From Synchiropus splendidus (lineage: Eukaryota; Chordata; Actinopteri; Syngnathiformes; Callionymidae), in NCBI RefSeq assembly GCF_027744825.2, contig NC_071347.1, positions 13,143,501 to 13,207,500 of the forward strand: DNA of 64,000 nt. Direction: 5' to 3'. A program made the position numbers and the translations under genes. Shown piece after piece: positions 1 to 13,434 of this stretch (position 1 is the stretch's first letter; the number at the start of each line of letters is the position of its first letter). The notes under the pieces are model-generated. The model made no database searches. It had not been told where the DNA came from and saw only the letters and a list, made by a program, of their open reading frames with translations.

Positions 1-50
1 GGTTTGTGTGGCAGAGTGTAAATGAACTAAAATGACACGGTATTCCTCAC

Positions 51-3000
51 CATAAAATTTAGACTTGGCCAAGATGCTCCCGCTGATACAAAAGCCATCT
101 TTCCTATTGCAAACATAAAAGGCAGAGATGGGCGGATGGTGGGACACCTGAAAGAGGCAGAAGCTGCGTTATATTCAGGAACATTTTGCATCGTCTTTGG
201 TTCATGTTGATCTACACTAGGGGTTAGAAACATCATCAGGTATGGCAGTGATAGAAATAGGATAAACCTGTTCTGCAATGTAGAAGGTGCAGCTGTCACT
301 TTGGGGGTGGAGCCAGCAGCAGCGAAATGTTTCTCCCAGGATTGGGTTGTAAGGCTTTTTTAGACCCTGAAAAGATATAAATTAAGACTAAGTGAGATCA
401 AAGGAGCAGTCTATAGTGAGGTTAAATTGACCAGTCATTCAGCAGAACTGAACACACCTTTGGCTTTTTGTAAAAGCCAGACAAGTACCACCTCAGCACC
501 TGCTTTATGCGACCATAAGCACTTTCCTCTGCCACAGCCCTGTGTGAGGAGATGCAAAACTATATTAGACATCAAAATAAAAACAGAGAAACACATAACA
601 CGAGAGAGTGGGGTACGAACTGTGAGAGCAGGTCGGCGTGATAGTAGTAGTCTGACAATTTGTCCAGGAAAGAACGAGGCTCAAGTATGAATGTAGGAAG
701 CACCACTTTAGAAAGGTCCATGCCGGGCCTCAGCTGTTTCAGCAGACCCCAGATCAGACCCTTGTTCTCTTCTGAAACTGTATCCACTTGCGACGCCTCA
801 CCAGCCTGAAATAAAAGAACCCAACAGGAGCTAAGATCAGTGTGAAGACTGAAGCTGCAAGTGTGGATTAGTGGGGAGAAGTTATGTCATTCTGTTTGTC
901 AACAACCAGACGGCGGCGCTCACCTCAGCCATCTCCTCTGTGCCCTGCTCGATGTAAGCTGTGGCTTGCGAAACAGGAGACAGCTCATCAGATTGGTCCA
1001 CGTCGCTCTCCTCCGTGAGCCGGCCGCCGTTCTCGTTGGCAGTCGTGTCCCAGTCATCGTGAGTGTCGCGCTCAGATTTGTCTGAAAAGCCGTCATGGTC
1101 CATGTGGTGGTTTCCGAGAAGCCCACTGTCATTCAACCTGCAGTGAGAGGAAAGCTCAAATGTTAGCCAACAAAAGCCCAATCCACCTTAAAAGGCTTCA
1201 TCTTCATAAATGAAATCATTATTTACAGAAAATCTCAAAATAATACACTCATTTGATGTGTAGCATGGCAGATAAATGTTAAAATAAACTACAGCAATGA
1301 TGTAATATCGCAGAATCAAAACAGAGTAGTTCTTGTACAAAAGAGATCTGGTCTAATTGCTGACAGGAGTTTTAAAAATAGTCAGTGTTGAAGATAAGAC
1401 ATCTGGGAAGTACAGAGGTATAAATAAGGACGTCCTTTCATGTTAATGGAGAATAAAATCGGTTTGTTGGTTGAAAAAAATAACAAAAAGTGGTAGCAAT
1501 TTTTTTAAAGTCAGAGGGACTGACAAACCAGAGAAGTCGCATTCCTCCACACTTCACATGGTTGCCAATCCAGCCACACAATGCACCACAAACACACCCT
1601 GAAACAGCAGCTCCCTCGAACAGACCTCGGTGTACAGAAAAGCTTGTTTAGCAGAATAAAAACATTGACATTACCAGGTAAGCAGCACCGGCTGTCGTCT
1701 CCCTCTCGGGTCGAGGAAAAAAAAACAAAACTCACTCTGAGCTCTAAACCGAGCAGCTCTGTTTTTTCAAATGTTGCACACCTGCTTGGCCAATTTGCAT
1801 TTAGAGCGTGAGTTGATCAGACGTGCTGATGTCGACACTCGCTGGGTGGCAAGTGCTTTACATTCTACTCTTCCTGTTGTGTTGATAGTCAGGTGACCTA
1901 ATGAGGCCTCTGCGATTGGTAGAAATGGAATGGAGGAGAAGAAGAGGTGGAGCGTATATACATGCCTGAATGAGTGTGTGAAATGAAGTGATATTTGTCT
2001 GCAAATGTTGGAATATCAGACAAAAAAATCCCAAAAGAAATACATTTATTTTGAATGGTTAAAAATGAAGTTAAAAGGAAAGAAAATCTTGAAATCTTAG
2101 TTAGTCTGGGTGGTAAATTGTAGCAAATTGAACAAGTCAAGGTCCTTGACAGACTTTATTTTACTCAAATCAATCTAATTTTATACATAGTAAATAATAC
2201 ATAAAATATGAATTTATTGCTCAAATTAATTTATGTTTTAACACCTTTGACATGAGGCCACCAAGTAGTCAGTCATGATATCCCCTAACTTCATTACACT
2301 TCATTATATTCATGTACATTAAAACTGCGACATAAAAACACTATTATATTTCAAATTACATATAACGGAAGACCGACGAGAGTTGGGTTTTAATGGCCGT
2401 TTGATAAGCGTGGAAAAACAATTCTAATAAGCTCCTTTGTTCACTGCATGAGGAAGTTCAATGACACAACATAGGAATATACACAAAGTAAGCACTTGCC
2501 TATAAAGCACATAAGAATTATTTGGCATCATTGTCTGCATTGCTTTCACAATACTCATCATCAAAAAGTTAAAATATCAAGACTATAAACTGATGTATTG
2601 TGGCCTGTAACCGTGAAATAGCCAGGGGAGGCAGGAGCAAATCCTACCATGTGAAAAGGAGTCTGTCATTGACAAGTCATAGCCACTCTCTGCATGCACA
2701 TCAGCCATAGTTCACTCACATTCTGAACAGTGGCCACGCTAAAACCAAGACCCCTCTTTCAGTCTGACTGCAGCAACTACCCCCACACTCTCAGGTGTGA
2801 AGACAAATTCTAAAAATGCCACCACTCTCTCCACTTATCATAAATCCGACCGTTACTTGTTGACAATTTGGTGCCCCTTAATAATAAAGCCACGAGTGAG
2901 CTGTTAAACAAGTTGGAAATCTGAAACATGGACATGATGTCGCAAAGATGACACGGTGCCACGCCCAACAGCTCTTCTGCAACAGTATATCTGGTTCCAA

Positions 3001-6000
3001 AAAGAAAAGCTTCACTCCATAAAACACGCCTTTCTATCATTGGAATGCTTAAAAATACCTCTAGGATTGTTAAGTTACCAGTTGGCAGCCACTAGCTCCT
3101 AACAACATGTATGGGCAGATTCATTCATTTACACAGTTCTGATTTCAGGATATTATAAGAGTTTCAAATAATGCCTGGAGCATTAGAGATGTGCGTCCAG
3201 TCCAGTCCCATGTTCAAGAAATAACACACCTTAAGACAGTTTGTAAATGTAATTCAACTTTAGGTCCATCTTACTCGACAGTTGTAAAAGATATAAACTG
3301 AGAAAAGTTGTTTCACTCTACCTGTCATCACCTGAGATAAAGGGAGTGTTTACTACTTCTCAATAAACTAAGCAACGTATGTGCCTCTGCCAGTTAAGTT
3401 CTGAGCTGAAATTATTACTTAACCTTTTATTTATTATTATTATCAATTGAGAGCCTTCTTCATCAGACGGTGCTGACCAGACAAAACAGATTGAAATGCA
3501 GATGCGTCAGTATTTAAATAAGCAACATCCAAAATAATTTCACCGCACCACACTGGTGGTGTTCATCCGGCATCTATAACCTCAGATGAGCGATACTGAG
3601 TAGCCCCGCCATCTGTTAGCATCTTGCCTCAGATATTGAATCTATCGTGTCTTTGATTGGCAGCAGGCTACTGTCGTCACCACCGTGGTTAAAAGCCTTG
3701 CAGGACACCCAGAACACTCAATCAAAATGATACTATTAAAATCTGATAATGTTTTATAGAGAAACCACCAACAGCATTACCATCTAAATTACTCAGCTAT
3801 TTTATATAGACATTCACATAGTCCACTTTGACACATTTTACAAGTGTGGATTTTTCTTTCACTCACTGTAGGAGCTCTGCATCAGTGAGTGACGCAGACT
3901 GGAGGAGATGAAGAATATGGGAAGACTCTGGAGATGTGGCAATATCTCCCTCCCTCCCTGATTTGGCAGTCAGCTTGTAGAGGCTGGAGCAGCTAAGGGC
4001 AAGCTCCAAGGCATCCATCCAGCACCGACCTGGAGAGAGAAGCAGAGTTTGACACTCATGCACCAGGGACTCATAATTTAAAATATTGTCTTAAATTCAT
4101 AAATAAACCCAGGTTGCAATTATTACCGTCAGACTCTGAGGCAGCTCGGAAGATCAGGTAGTTGCTTGGTAGAGGCTGAGTGATGGAGCCAACATTCTCT
4201 CCTTTGGGACCCTGAACATACAGAAAAAACATTAAAACAGAACCAACATGGAGACGCTTTGGTTGTGTGGGACTAATTTCAACACATATTTAACAAATAC
4301 CTTGACAGCCCAGATGGATTTGTCCAGTGGATGATAGAGTTTAAAGCAGAACCCATCCTTCTTTGACGGTCTTTCGATCAGCTTGCACGCAGTCAGAAGG
4401 ACCGTGCCCACCCAGTGGTCTGCCTTTGGGGTCTTGTATATCAGGAGAACACCAGGCTTAAGGGTGCACCACAGTTTGGTCCAACTCTTTAAAGAACCCC
4501 GGATCTTAAACAAAGACGGAGACGTTTGTTTGGTTGTTTGTATGCAAGTTTACCAACATTCTTTTTCATTCTGTCTACCTTTAGCCAGTTGGACATGATG
4601 ACAACACTTGGATCTTTCAGCGCACTAAACAATTCTTTTGCAGCTCGTTTCTTCTCTTGTCTGTAATTCTGCTTCTGCACCTGTAAATCAAGAATCAGTA
4701 CTTTAATAGAGACACAAGGGGGCAGCAGAGGCAAAGTGATTTCACCCTGCTTTTGGTCACTCTAGCCACGTTTGACCAATTAGAAACTTTTTAGTAAACT
4801 ACAGAAGGAATAAACCCCCAAAACGCCACATGAATGATTTGCAGATGTGCTGTGTCACTTAACACAAAAACACATAACAGGTTTATGAATAATAAACCTT
4901 GCTCTCACAGTGTCCTAAATAAACAATCACTTTGCAAACCAATGTTCACCTTAAGAGACTCCTTTCGCGCCAGCTTCTCCGTTGGGGAGGGGCATTCTTT
5001 CTCAAGTCCATTAAACATCTTGGATTCGGACTGAAAGAGCAAAAAAAGAGCGAGTCTCAACTCCTGACTAAAACGTATCAAACTTACAAAACGCGACAGC
5101 GTCAGTTGTAGACCACACCAATTAGAAATCGTGAGCATATCTATAAAAACCTCAAAAGCCAACTGACTGAGATTTATAGATTAGTTAAATACATGAGCAG
5201 CAGCTGACAGTCCTCATTCCAGCAGCAGCTGTGTTCAAAGTGATTGTCCTACTTTGGTCATCTTCAGACTTGATGCTCAAAAAAAGAAAAAAAAATGCAG
5301 CTTGGCCTATTTATACAAACAGGAAAAGTTTGGGGTCAGTATGAGGTGAAGCAACAGGATGACCAAAGTAAAACATGGAACAAATCAGTAATTACTGGAA
5401 GCACTTATTGATCCCTGCTAATTGATTGTTCCAATAAAAATAAATGGAAAAATCTTTACAGCCCAAACAGCACAGACAGGAGGTAACACCAGGTCAATAA
5501 AAATGTCTGAAATGCAAAATAATTTTAGCTCCTGCTACTCCTCTGCCATTAAGTGAACTATTATTTGTCCTTAAAACCAGAGGGAGGGGTATTTAAGAAG
5601 TATATTTTAATAAAAACTGAAGGCCCATTCCAGTTTTTATCCTTTTAATTTGCAACTTGGTGCTGCCAAGTTGTAAACAAAATGCCGGAAGTTCATCCAA
5701 AGTTTGGGGTTTTCTCAGTCCCCCAGCGATCTTGTCTCTGCAGCTCACAGTTATTAGTCTATTGAGCTTTGGGCATCGGAGACTGTCACACATAATTTCA
5801 CAGCAAAGAAAACTAAATTCTATAATGCAAAAATCCCAAAATACATATGCATCTGAAATTTGGCACGAGAGAGTAGAGAATAAGCTCTATCAACATGTTT
5901 AGTGCAGACATTTCCCTACACCATTTTTTGGCTGCTGTCATAAATCAAGCTGCGTAAACAGGAAGTAGTCAAGGTTTGCGGAGGATTGTCAGCTGTGCAT

Positions 6001-7042
6001 TCTTTTTTTGTTAACCACAACTTCATTCAATGTGGTTACAAGGCCGCCTACTATCGACCCCCCAGTTTAAAACTAAAAACATACCTTTCTTTTGGAGCAC
6101 AATACAACAATAGCCCATTTCACCTTTGTATTACAAAAATCTATTAAGCATATGAACCTCAGGAGGGAGACGCTAAAAGGGGTTTGGCAAAAACGGTTGT
6201 ATCTGTGTGGATTTGTCGTAATTTCAGCCTTACAAAGTCGGGAATTTGGTGACACAGTAAGGTAAACAAACAATGGGCATTTTGTGTTTGCATAAGCTGG
6301 TCATGTATTTTCCTGATTTTCAACATACATGCTGATACACTAACGAACAAACTGCCCAACAAAAGAAAAAACTTTCAACTGCATTAGAGAGAAAACCCAA
6401 TAAATTAAATTAAATTCGTATATACAGTATTTCATCCGGATAATGACAAAATTTTCATTTCAGATTAAGGTCAAAAATGGGTCACGCTTAGTTTAGTCTA
6501 GTAATTTGCCACAAACAAACCCTGCTAAGAGCTGATTCAAGCAAAGCATTGTCTATTAAAACAGACAAACAAGTCCTGCTTCTGGCAGCAAGTAGAGAAT
6601 CAGGAATCATGATTAACTGAACAGGAAAATATCCATGTGCTCACTCAGTCAATCAGTAAAAGTGAGCAGTGAAGGAATTGGCCAATCAGTAACACTGTTC
6701 CTACCTTGCTGCCTGGAGACAGGGCAGGACTAAGTTCATTACTCAGCATGGAGAGACCGTGTCTGTCTGTCTCACTGCCTGGAGGAAAACCCACAGCACA
6801 CACACACACACATATATATATAAATAAACTTAGCTGGCCCAATAACAGAAGCATGGCCAAAAGCTTGACTGAATTGTGCACATGCGTAAAGTCACTCTTA
6901 TTTTACCTGGGCTGATGTTGTACAGGTCGTCTTCTCCTCCATAGGACAAGTTTCGGGTGAGGGAGCGTGTGTCAATTTTGGGTGGGGAAGTGGCATTGGG
7001 GCACAGAGAAAACCTCCGTTGGAACAAATTCTCCTCCTTCAT
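51..7042 (-). CDS. osbpl5: ORP5, oxysterol-binding protein-related lipid transfer protein (5' part, runs off left edge)
   Basis: Family role: an ER tail-anchored protein that exchanges phosphatidylserine for PI4P/PI(4,5)P2 at ER-plasma membrane contacts; its PH domain binds the plasma membrane. Coding exons in transcript order: 7042-6907 (exon begins 7062), 6778-6705, 5030-4950, 4680-4579, 4504-4301, 4211-4127, 4029-3867, 1137-924, 805-621, 539-458, 366-268, 147-51. All junctions keep phase, giving 507 residues of a protein of about 880. Seen: N-terminus [15 protein letters not shown], basic linker [16 protein letters not shown] domain at about residues 127-245 ([13 protein letters not shown] to [12 protein letters not shown]), acidic stretch to about 353, then the ORD from about 370 with [14 protein letters not shown] and the signature EQVSHHPP at 474-481. 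The N-terminus matches ORP5, not ORP8. The start is ATG 7042-7040; an in-frame GTG three codons upstream is not needed. The rest of the ORD and the membrane anchor lie beyond position 1. Confidence 0.96.
1138..3866 (-). other. osbpl5 intron (PH/acidic linker to acidic exon)
   Basis: This 2.7-kb intron separates the exon ending the PH domain from the acidic linker exon. It is AT-rich. Short open frames occur on both strands, but none has a recognisable domain or a convincing pair of splice sites, so I see no gene in it. Confidence 0.8.
6797..6824. repeat. CA/TA compound microsatellite
   Basis: A short CA run followed by TA units lies immediately upstream (on the minus strand) of the osbpl5 exon at 6778-6705. 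It begins about 20 bases from the acceptor. Confidence 0.9.
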
Positions 7043-7062
7043 CCTGTCCACCTGCTCGCCCG

Positions 7063-10000
7063 CTGAAACAAATTGATAAAGAAAACAGGAGTTATCAGAA
7101 GATCATTTCTCAGTACAATTTCAATGCACCATCACAAGTCCAGATCACCTCCAGGTATTAATCCCAGCTGTTTGTGAACTACTTTAAATTGCTATTTTCT
7201 CTGACCGAGGTAAGAAACTTCATTCATAAAACTTGATTTCTTAATTTTCATTTCATAAGTCCAACTTTTCTTTCCCTTTACACAGCCTGAAGTGACAAGT
7301 ATAAATACATATGTCATCTTAAGAAGCTTTTCAACCATCCAATGCAACTAGAACTCTCTGATCACCACTCAAATTCACAAACTCCAGCTGCTTCTCTGCA
7401 CTCCCTTCAAACCACGCTTGGCAATGAGCCTCTTATTTACTTTTGTTTCCACGGATCACTGTCTTGAATGAAAAAAATGAACCACAATTTTTCTATCAGT
7501 ATGCACATCTAGTTTCCGGACCTTCCACGCTTTACCCATTCAAGCATTCACAAAGATCTACAGTAAGATGACATGTCAGCATGCCCACATAATGACGCTG
7601 TTCTTTGCCGTGACAAGCAGTTCTGGCTGCACATTGTGAGTGGATATGACAGAAAGCCTCGCCACTTTGCTAGTCCTCAAAGAGATGGTTTCTGAGATAA
7701 TCCGGACAAACATTGCAGGGCCACAATTTTTTCAATAATTGAAGCACTGCGCCCAAAATGCTGCAGTTGCTTCAGACATTTACATCATGTACTCACAAAA
7801 AGGACCTAGTAATGAGATGCACATCTTATTGAGGGCAAGCCCGACCCCTGCTGATGTGAGCAGGATTAAGTTGTGGCTCTTCAGCATCATGTTGTCGCTT
7901 CTTAATTCATGCGCATAAAGTAGAAATATGTTATGGAGAGAAACCTTAATATACACAGTCAGGGTCACAACATATACCTCGATCTATCTGGATATTGCAC
8001 TGATCAGGAATGAATGAAACTATGTAGAAATAACAAGTCGCCTCTAACTAAGCATTTCCTCCTACAGCCCCTGAATTCTAAACATCCAAGAATTGTGTTA
8101 CATAACCTTGATTCAAGGATATTTTCAGACCGATTCATATCTTTAAACTCCCACGTTATTCAATTCTACAGCTGGAGCGGGCCGTTTCAGTTGTAAACAA
8201 TTGATTTATATCATCTAAAAATGGCTCCTCAGTCAGAACATTGAATGTATGAGAAAGTAGAGTTGTTACAGTTTAACACCACATTTTTCCTCCTATTCTT
8301 CCATCCACAGTCCCTGTGTGAACCTCTATAGCCTTGACTCCTTCATCCAATTTCATATTGTATACATCCAGACACACTGCTTGTTTATTACTTCGGAGGC
8401 AACAATGAGAGTCTACATTATGAAACACAAATGATAGATGCATTCCTTCAGAAATGAGGCTTATTTGCTGTGGGAACATGTCTAAAAATAGCTATGGGGA
8501 GTGCATGCAGGGTAACATAGCATAGAGCATTCTGGAGAGACACATGTAGCTACAGAGTCACTTAAAAAATAACCACTGCGTGTACATGTGTGTGTGAGAC
8601 AGACATGACAAACATTACTGGTAGATGCACGTTGATCTATTACTCCTTACAGTGCAAGCCCCAGGGAGGACCATATAATTGCCCAGACCCACACAGCAAA
8701 GTGTTCACAGCTGTGACTCGCAGCTGCTGGATGGATGCTGTGTATGAGCATGTTATGTGGTCTAGACCACACAAGGGTGTGGCAAGCGTTGTTCGAGAGG
8801 CAATGACCAATACAAGGCGTTAGATTCAATTGCAGGGAACTACTAGATAAAGAGGAAGGCAGTCGTTTTATAATGCTAAAACCTTATACCGTAATTGCTT
8901 TCCAAAGTGAATATTATTTCAAATTATTAGGAGTATTTGTCAGACAGTATCAGGTCTCTGTTTACCATGTGACCATACATTATCATAGCATAAAGATCAA
9001 TAGACATTTTGAGTGTAACACATCTTTCAAGCAACCTCTGAATGCAAAAAAACAAACATACTGGCTATAACGTTGTTCAAAGTATAACTGCTATTTGTCA
9101 TGTAGTTAGACACAAAGTAATGCACATCACAATAGTTGTGTTCAAGACCCAATAGATAGACTGACGCCCAACTTATTCAAATAATAACAACAGACAACTA
9201 TTCCAACAACGTTAACAACTGGTTATTAGCATGTAAAAATAATTTGAAAGAATCAGATCTAAACCATTAGAAAACAAGCCAGTAAAACAGTGGTGATTGA
9301 TCGAATGAAAACCGCAAGACAATAACAAGTAAAGGATTACTTTACAACCAGATAGTGAAGTAGAAGCCGATGTGGCAGACAGGAATTTAAGAAAATACAA
9401 ACACAGTGGAAATTCCCTTTCACTGACGTTTCACTGATATCAGTCAAAACTAGGGACACTTTCAACACTTATGTAAACCTAATCCTACAGTCATAGCACA
9501 CAAGAGCTCAGTCAATATTTACACTGAGATATCCACCTCTTGTTGAATAGATAACGGTGGAATAGCAGACCCAGCCAAGTCAAAAACACACATTTCTGTG
9601 TCAAACATTAACCTTGAACCCTGGAAAGAGCCGCGGATAAAACAACAATAACAAACGAGCTGACCGACAATTACCTTCTGGAGGGGCAAGCAAGTAAGCA
9701 AGCAGTCACATGGAACATAAAACATTTCACAATCATTACTCCAACAGCACTGAGAGTAAATATAGAGTCTGGAAGAGACAATGTTGACATAAAAATGCAG
9801 GACAGGTTTAGGTGACTCAAGCACACATCCTATCAGATTGAAATGGAAATGTCTTAAGTTGACAGTCAAGAGCTAAGAACCTGCCTTTTCAACCCAAAGA
9901 CAGCTCTCAGCCCAGCTTCAGGGGTCATGTGTTTTTAGAAAATAAAACTAATTTACTTAGTACAAATAGAAGCAGCTGGATGTACAAATATGAAGCTGTG

Positions 10001-13000
10001 GCACAACCCCCTACAGAGAAACTATTTTAAAAAATGCAAAGTTATTGAAAATAACTACTTTAGATATGAAAGCACCTCGTGCACATCAGGGAACTCAAGA
10101 TACAACTAGCCACTGCTGTGGACTTGATCTAGATCTGGCTGCGTCAACGTGTTAGCACTGTAATTTGTGCTCAGCTTGTTCAGAGTAGTGCGACACTAAA
10201 AGCCATCATCAAGCCAGCTGTTCCTAATATGATGGCACAGATTAAGTCCAGACACTCCCCAGATCCTCACACCACATTTCTGCTCAATTCACTTCTCTGT
10301 TATCCCCCGTCTCCAATGACGACAGGACTAATGGATGGCCGTATGACCTAGATATACACCAATAGACTCTCGCTCAGTGTAGTGTATGAATTAACAATGA
10401 ACATGACAACATCACAGTTGGTCTGCTCTTGAATGGCGGCTGAATAGGGATGTAGAGAAATACAGACACACAGACATGACCTCAGACCAATCTACTTCAA
10501 GTTACTTCCAAAAGCATGACAACTGTAACAGGAACTGTCCTTAAATGTCCATAAATGACAAAGGAATAAAAAACAATTCTCTAAATGTTGTCAAGTATTG
10601 TAATAAACAGAATTGCTATCATGTCAGCAACATAAAACTAAAAAACTCAAACCTAACTTACATTTCTCCAAGCAGCTATATTTATCATAATGCAAATACA
10701 AAATTCACTAACAAGTGGATGATTTTTAATGCACATCAGGTTAGGTTTTTTAAACATTTGTCAGGGAGATAAATGGCTCACAAGACAAATGTGCATGACG
10801 TCGTGGCCTAGTTGATCAGCTAAAACTAATATGACTTCTCAAGCGACCATTATTACACAATTAAATATTCAACAAGGGCTGTTTATGCAATGATATTTCC
10901 AGAAAATGGAATACAGCTCATAAAAAAGTGATTTCAGATAAAGGCATAAAACTAGGTTTGCTGGTGCAAAAATGGAGACACAGGCTAATTTTATGACCCT
11001 CAGTGGGAGGATGTGCGGTTGGGTTATTTCTATTCTGGGTCTGTTCAGGGGTGCAGTTAACTTCCATTCAAAAATACTTTCCAGATACTTGCCTTTTAAT
11101 CCCACATAAAAATAGGAACTCCCTTTGTTCTTTGGGAGTGCTGTAATCCATAACCAAGAGCAAAGCTCATTCTCCACCCTCTTTAACCCAGCATTCACCA
11201 CCAGCAAACCACAATGACATGGCTACACGCTTGTCCTAATTTTAATGCATGCCCTGCTTTATTTTCTGAACATTTGTCAGTTAATTGAAGCTTAGGGAAC
11301 ATCTAGAGAGGTCATGAGTGGGCACAAGACATCTAGATGGGGTTTTTTTTCCCCCCAGGGAGCAGAGGGTGTGTTGGAGAAGACCTGCAGCAGCAACAAA
11401 CTCCCTCGGTACACAGAGCTTTCGAGAACACAGGTCTCTGTCAGGGAGAAGGGAAATAGCAAGGTAAACATAGCCTGTAAATGAGACCTAGAATTCCCAA
11501 CTAGGGGGTTGGGGAGGGGTTTCTGCTTCAGCCTGAGGGAGAGCAGACCTGCTACAAAGAGCAAACATTGCCAAGGATCCTGACAAGAGACTGGATGACT
11601 GGATTTGTCTAGCTGTAAATATGAAACCAGCAAAGGCAGAACATTCTATAGACAGAATATTCTAGAGCTATCTGATGCCTGCAGTTTTGACTTAACTCTC
11701 ACTATTTAGAATTGCAGCATGGGACAAACAAATAAATCTCGCTATGTTCTACTTTTCTTTTTCTGTGATAATAAAATATATATAAACTGACATCCAATAC
11801 AAGTCCAATCCACAATAAGAATATGTGTCGGGGCATGAATGTCATAAATGAGGCTTAAGTGGGCAGAGGAAATGGTCAGTGAATTGTGACATTACTCACA
11901 ATTGTGACCTTCAACAGTGAATAATACTAATGGTCAATAAAAACAAGCACGGTGACTATTGAATTCACATTAAATCAAAAGAGAATCTATCGCGATAAAT
12001 TGAAATTAAGCCATCCAAGGAAAATGACAAGGCTAGTAAAACAGATCTTTTTAAAAAGCACAACAACCTCATGGAAATTATTAACCAACAGAAGGTGGTA
12101 TGACGCATAACTTTCAAACAGGCACCGTTTGAAACATCAAGGGTCAGATTTGTCCCACTTTGAAATTACTGATTAAAGGGACTAAACCATTGTTAGCGTG
12201 ACTTACTAAAAACTTGTAAAAATTGCAATGATTTTTTTTTTAAATTGAAGTCATATTAATCAACCTTTAAACACATTTTTGCTAAATATTATGGACATTT
12301 ATGTTCCTTCTGAAGTTTGGCTTGGGTTGGGTTAGGATTCTTCCATGACTACACAGCTTTACAGTTGGTGGCACTATGTTGGGGGGTATACTGCATTGAA
12401 ATGCTCCAACAAAAGCCAATTATGAGCTGTGGCGGAGCTCAGACAAAATGAGTCAGTATGATTAGGTTAGTGCATGCTGAGGGCAGCGAGTAGAGTGGGT
12501 CCTTTGAGAATAAGAGTGGTGGTAAGGGCAAGAGGCTATTCTGTCTTTTTGCAGGAGGAAGAGTAGGCTTGAGTAACTCGGGGCACTGTGAGCACCATCA
12601 AGAAAGAAAGAACAGACTAGGTCAAGGCATATAAATGACTAATTTACCAGCTAAGAGGATCAGAAAAAAGGCAGCAATTTGAATGTCTGGCACAGATGTC
12701 ATCTAAGTCTGTAATCATTTCTCTTTGTTCAAAAACAACACACGTTTCAGTAACATTCTTATGGGACCATTTGCAACACGGGAAAGCCTAACATGGTGGT
12801 TCATGAGTTGCTACCAACGAACTGACTAAGAACACAGTAGGAAATTCTATCAGGATTACACCATTATGAACAAAGTATCAGATCACGAAATCACACGAAG
12901 CTATTATGTTCCAAAACCACTCAGTAGCTGGAAACTGCAGTCTGATATTTCATGGCACGCCAAGTCTGGAGGCCTGAAAGAACGCTGCTCAAATTTCAAA

Positions 13001-13372
13001 CTAAAGCACAATCTAACAGACTTCAGACAGTGATTACAGTTGTAGAAAACATCGCGTTAAAAAAAGATAGTCATGTTTTGACCTCATTTTATATTTTGAT
13101 AGTGTTGTGATTTGTTAAAAAAAATGACAGGATCAAGCATTAATCCCAAAATGTAGACATAGAAGCCAGCACCAATCTAGTTATCTATGCACTAAATGAT
13201 AATGAACATTTGCATCCGTACTAGAAGCAAATCAAAAATACAGTTTGACGGCTGTTAATAACAACTGGTTCACATGTAAACATTTTAAGCAAAGGCCTCA
13301 AAACCAACCAGTAAATAAAACAGAGCAGAGCTCTGTTGTTGAGCTATTACAGAGTAGGAAAGCTCAGCTTAC
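7063..13372 (-). other. osbpl5 intron upstream of first coding exon; no gene seen
   Basis: About 6.3 kb between the exon holding the start codon and the probable 5'UTR exon at 13.4 kb. It contains many short chance open frames (longest 116 codons, at 9519-9869 minus). None shows a domain, a signal peptide or a phase-matched splice partner. Confidence 0.7.
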
Positions 13373-13434
13373 CTTTCACCTGATCCGCAGGAGACGCGAC
13401 ATCCAGAAGCCTTTGTTGGAGCCGCCTGTCTCAC
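13373..13434 (-). other. osbpl5: probable non-coding 5'UTR exon of osbpl5 carrying a tiny uORF
   Basis: On the minus strand a pyrimidine-rich acceptor ending CTTTCTAG is followed by 62 bases and a good donor, GAAAG|GTAAGC. No long frame runs through. It holds one short upstream reading frame, MSRLLRIR plus stop (13402-13376). It lies between the GC-rich putative first exon at 20.5 kb and the first coding exon, whose acceptor precedes the osbpl5 start codon by 20 bases. Assignment to osbpl5 rests on splice signals, strand and position only. An exon of another transcript is possible. Confidence 0.5.

Noticed and set aside
4127..7042. Assignment of the PH/ORD gene to osbpl8 instead of osbpl5
   Set aside because: The PH and ORD exons resemble both paralogues, but the N-terminal RRFSLCP...LTRNL segment and the FSDKSERD acidic linker match ORP5, and the neighbours fit the human 11p linkage of OSBPL5.
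9519..9869. 116-codon minus-strand open frame in an osbpl5 intron
   Set aside because: Composition and lack of flanking splice signals or domains point to chance.
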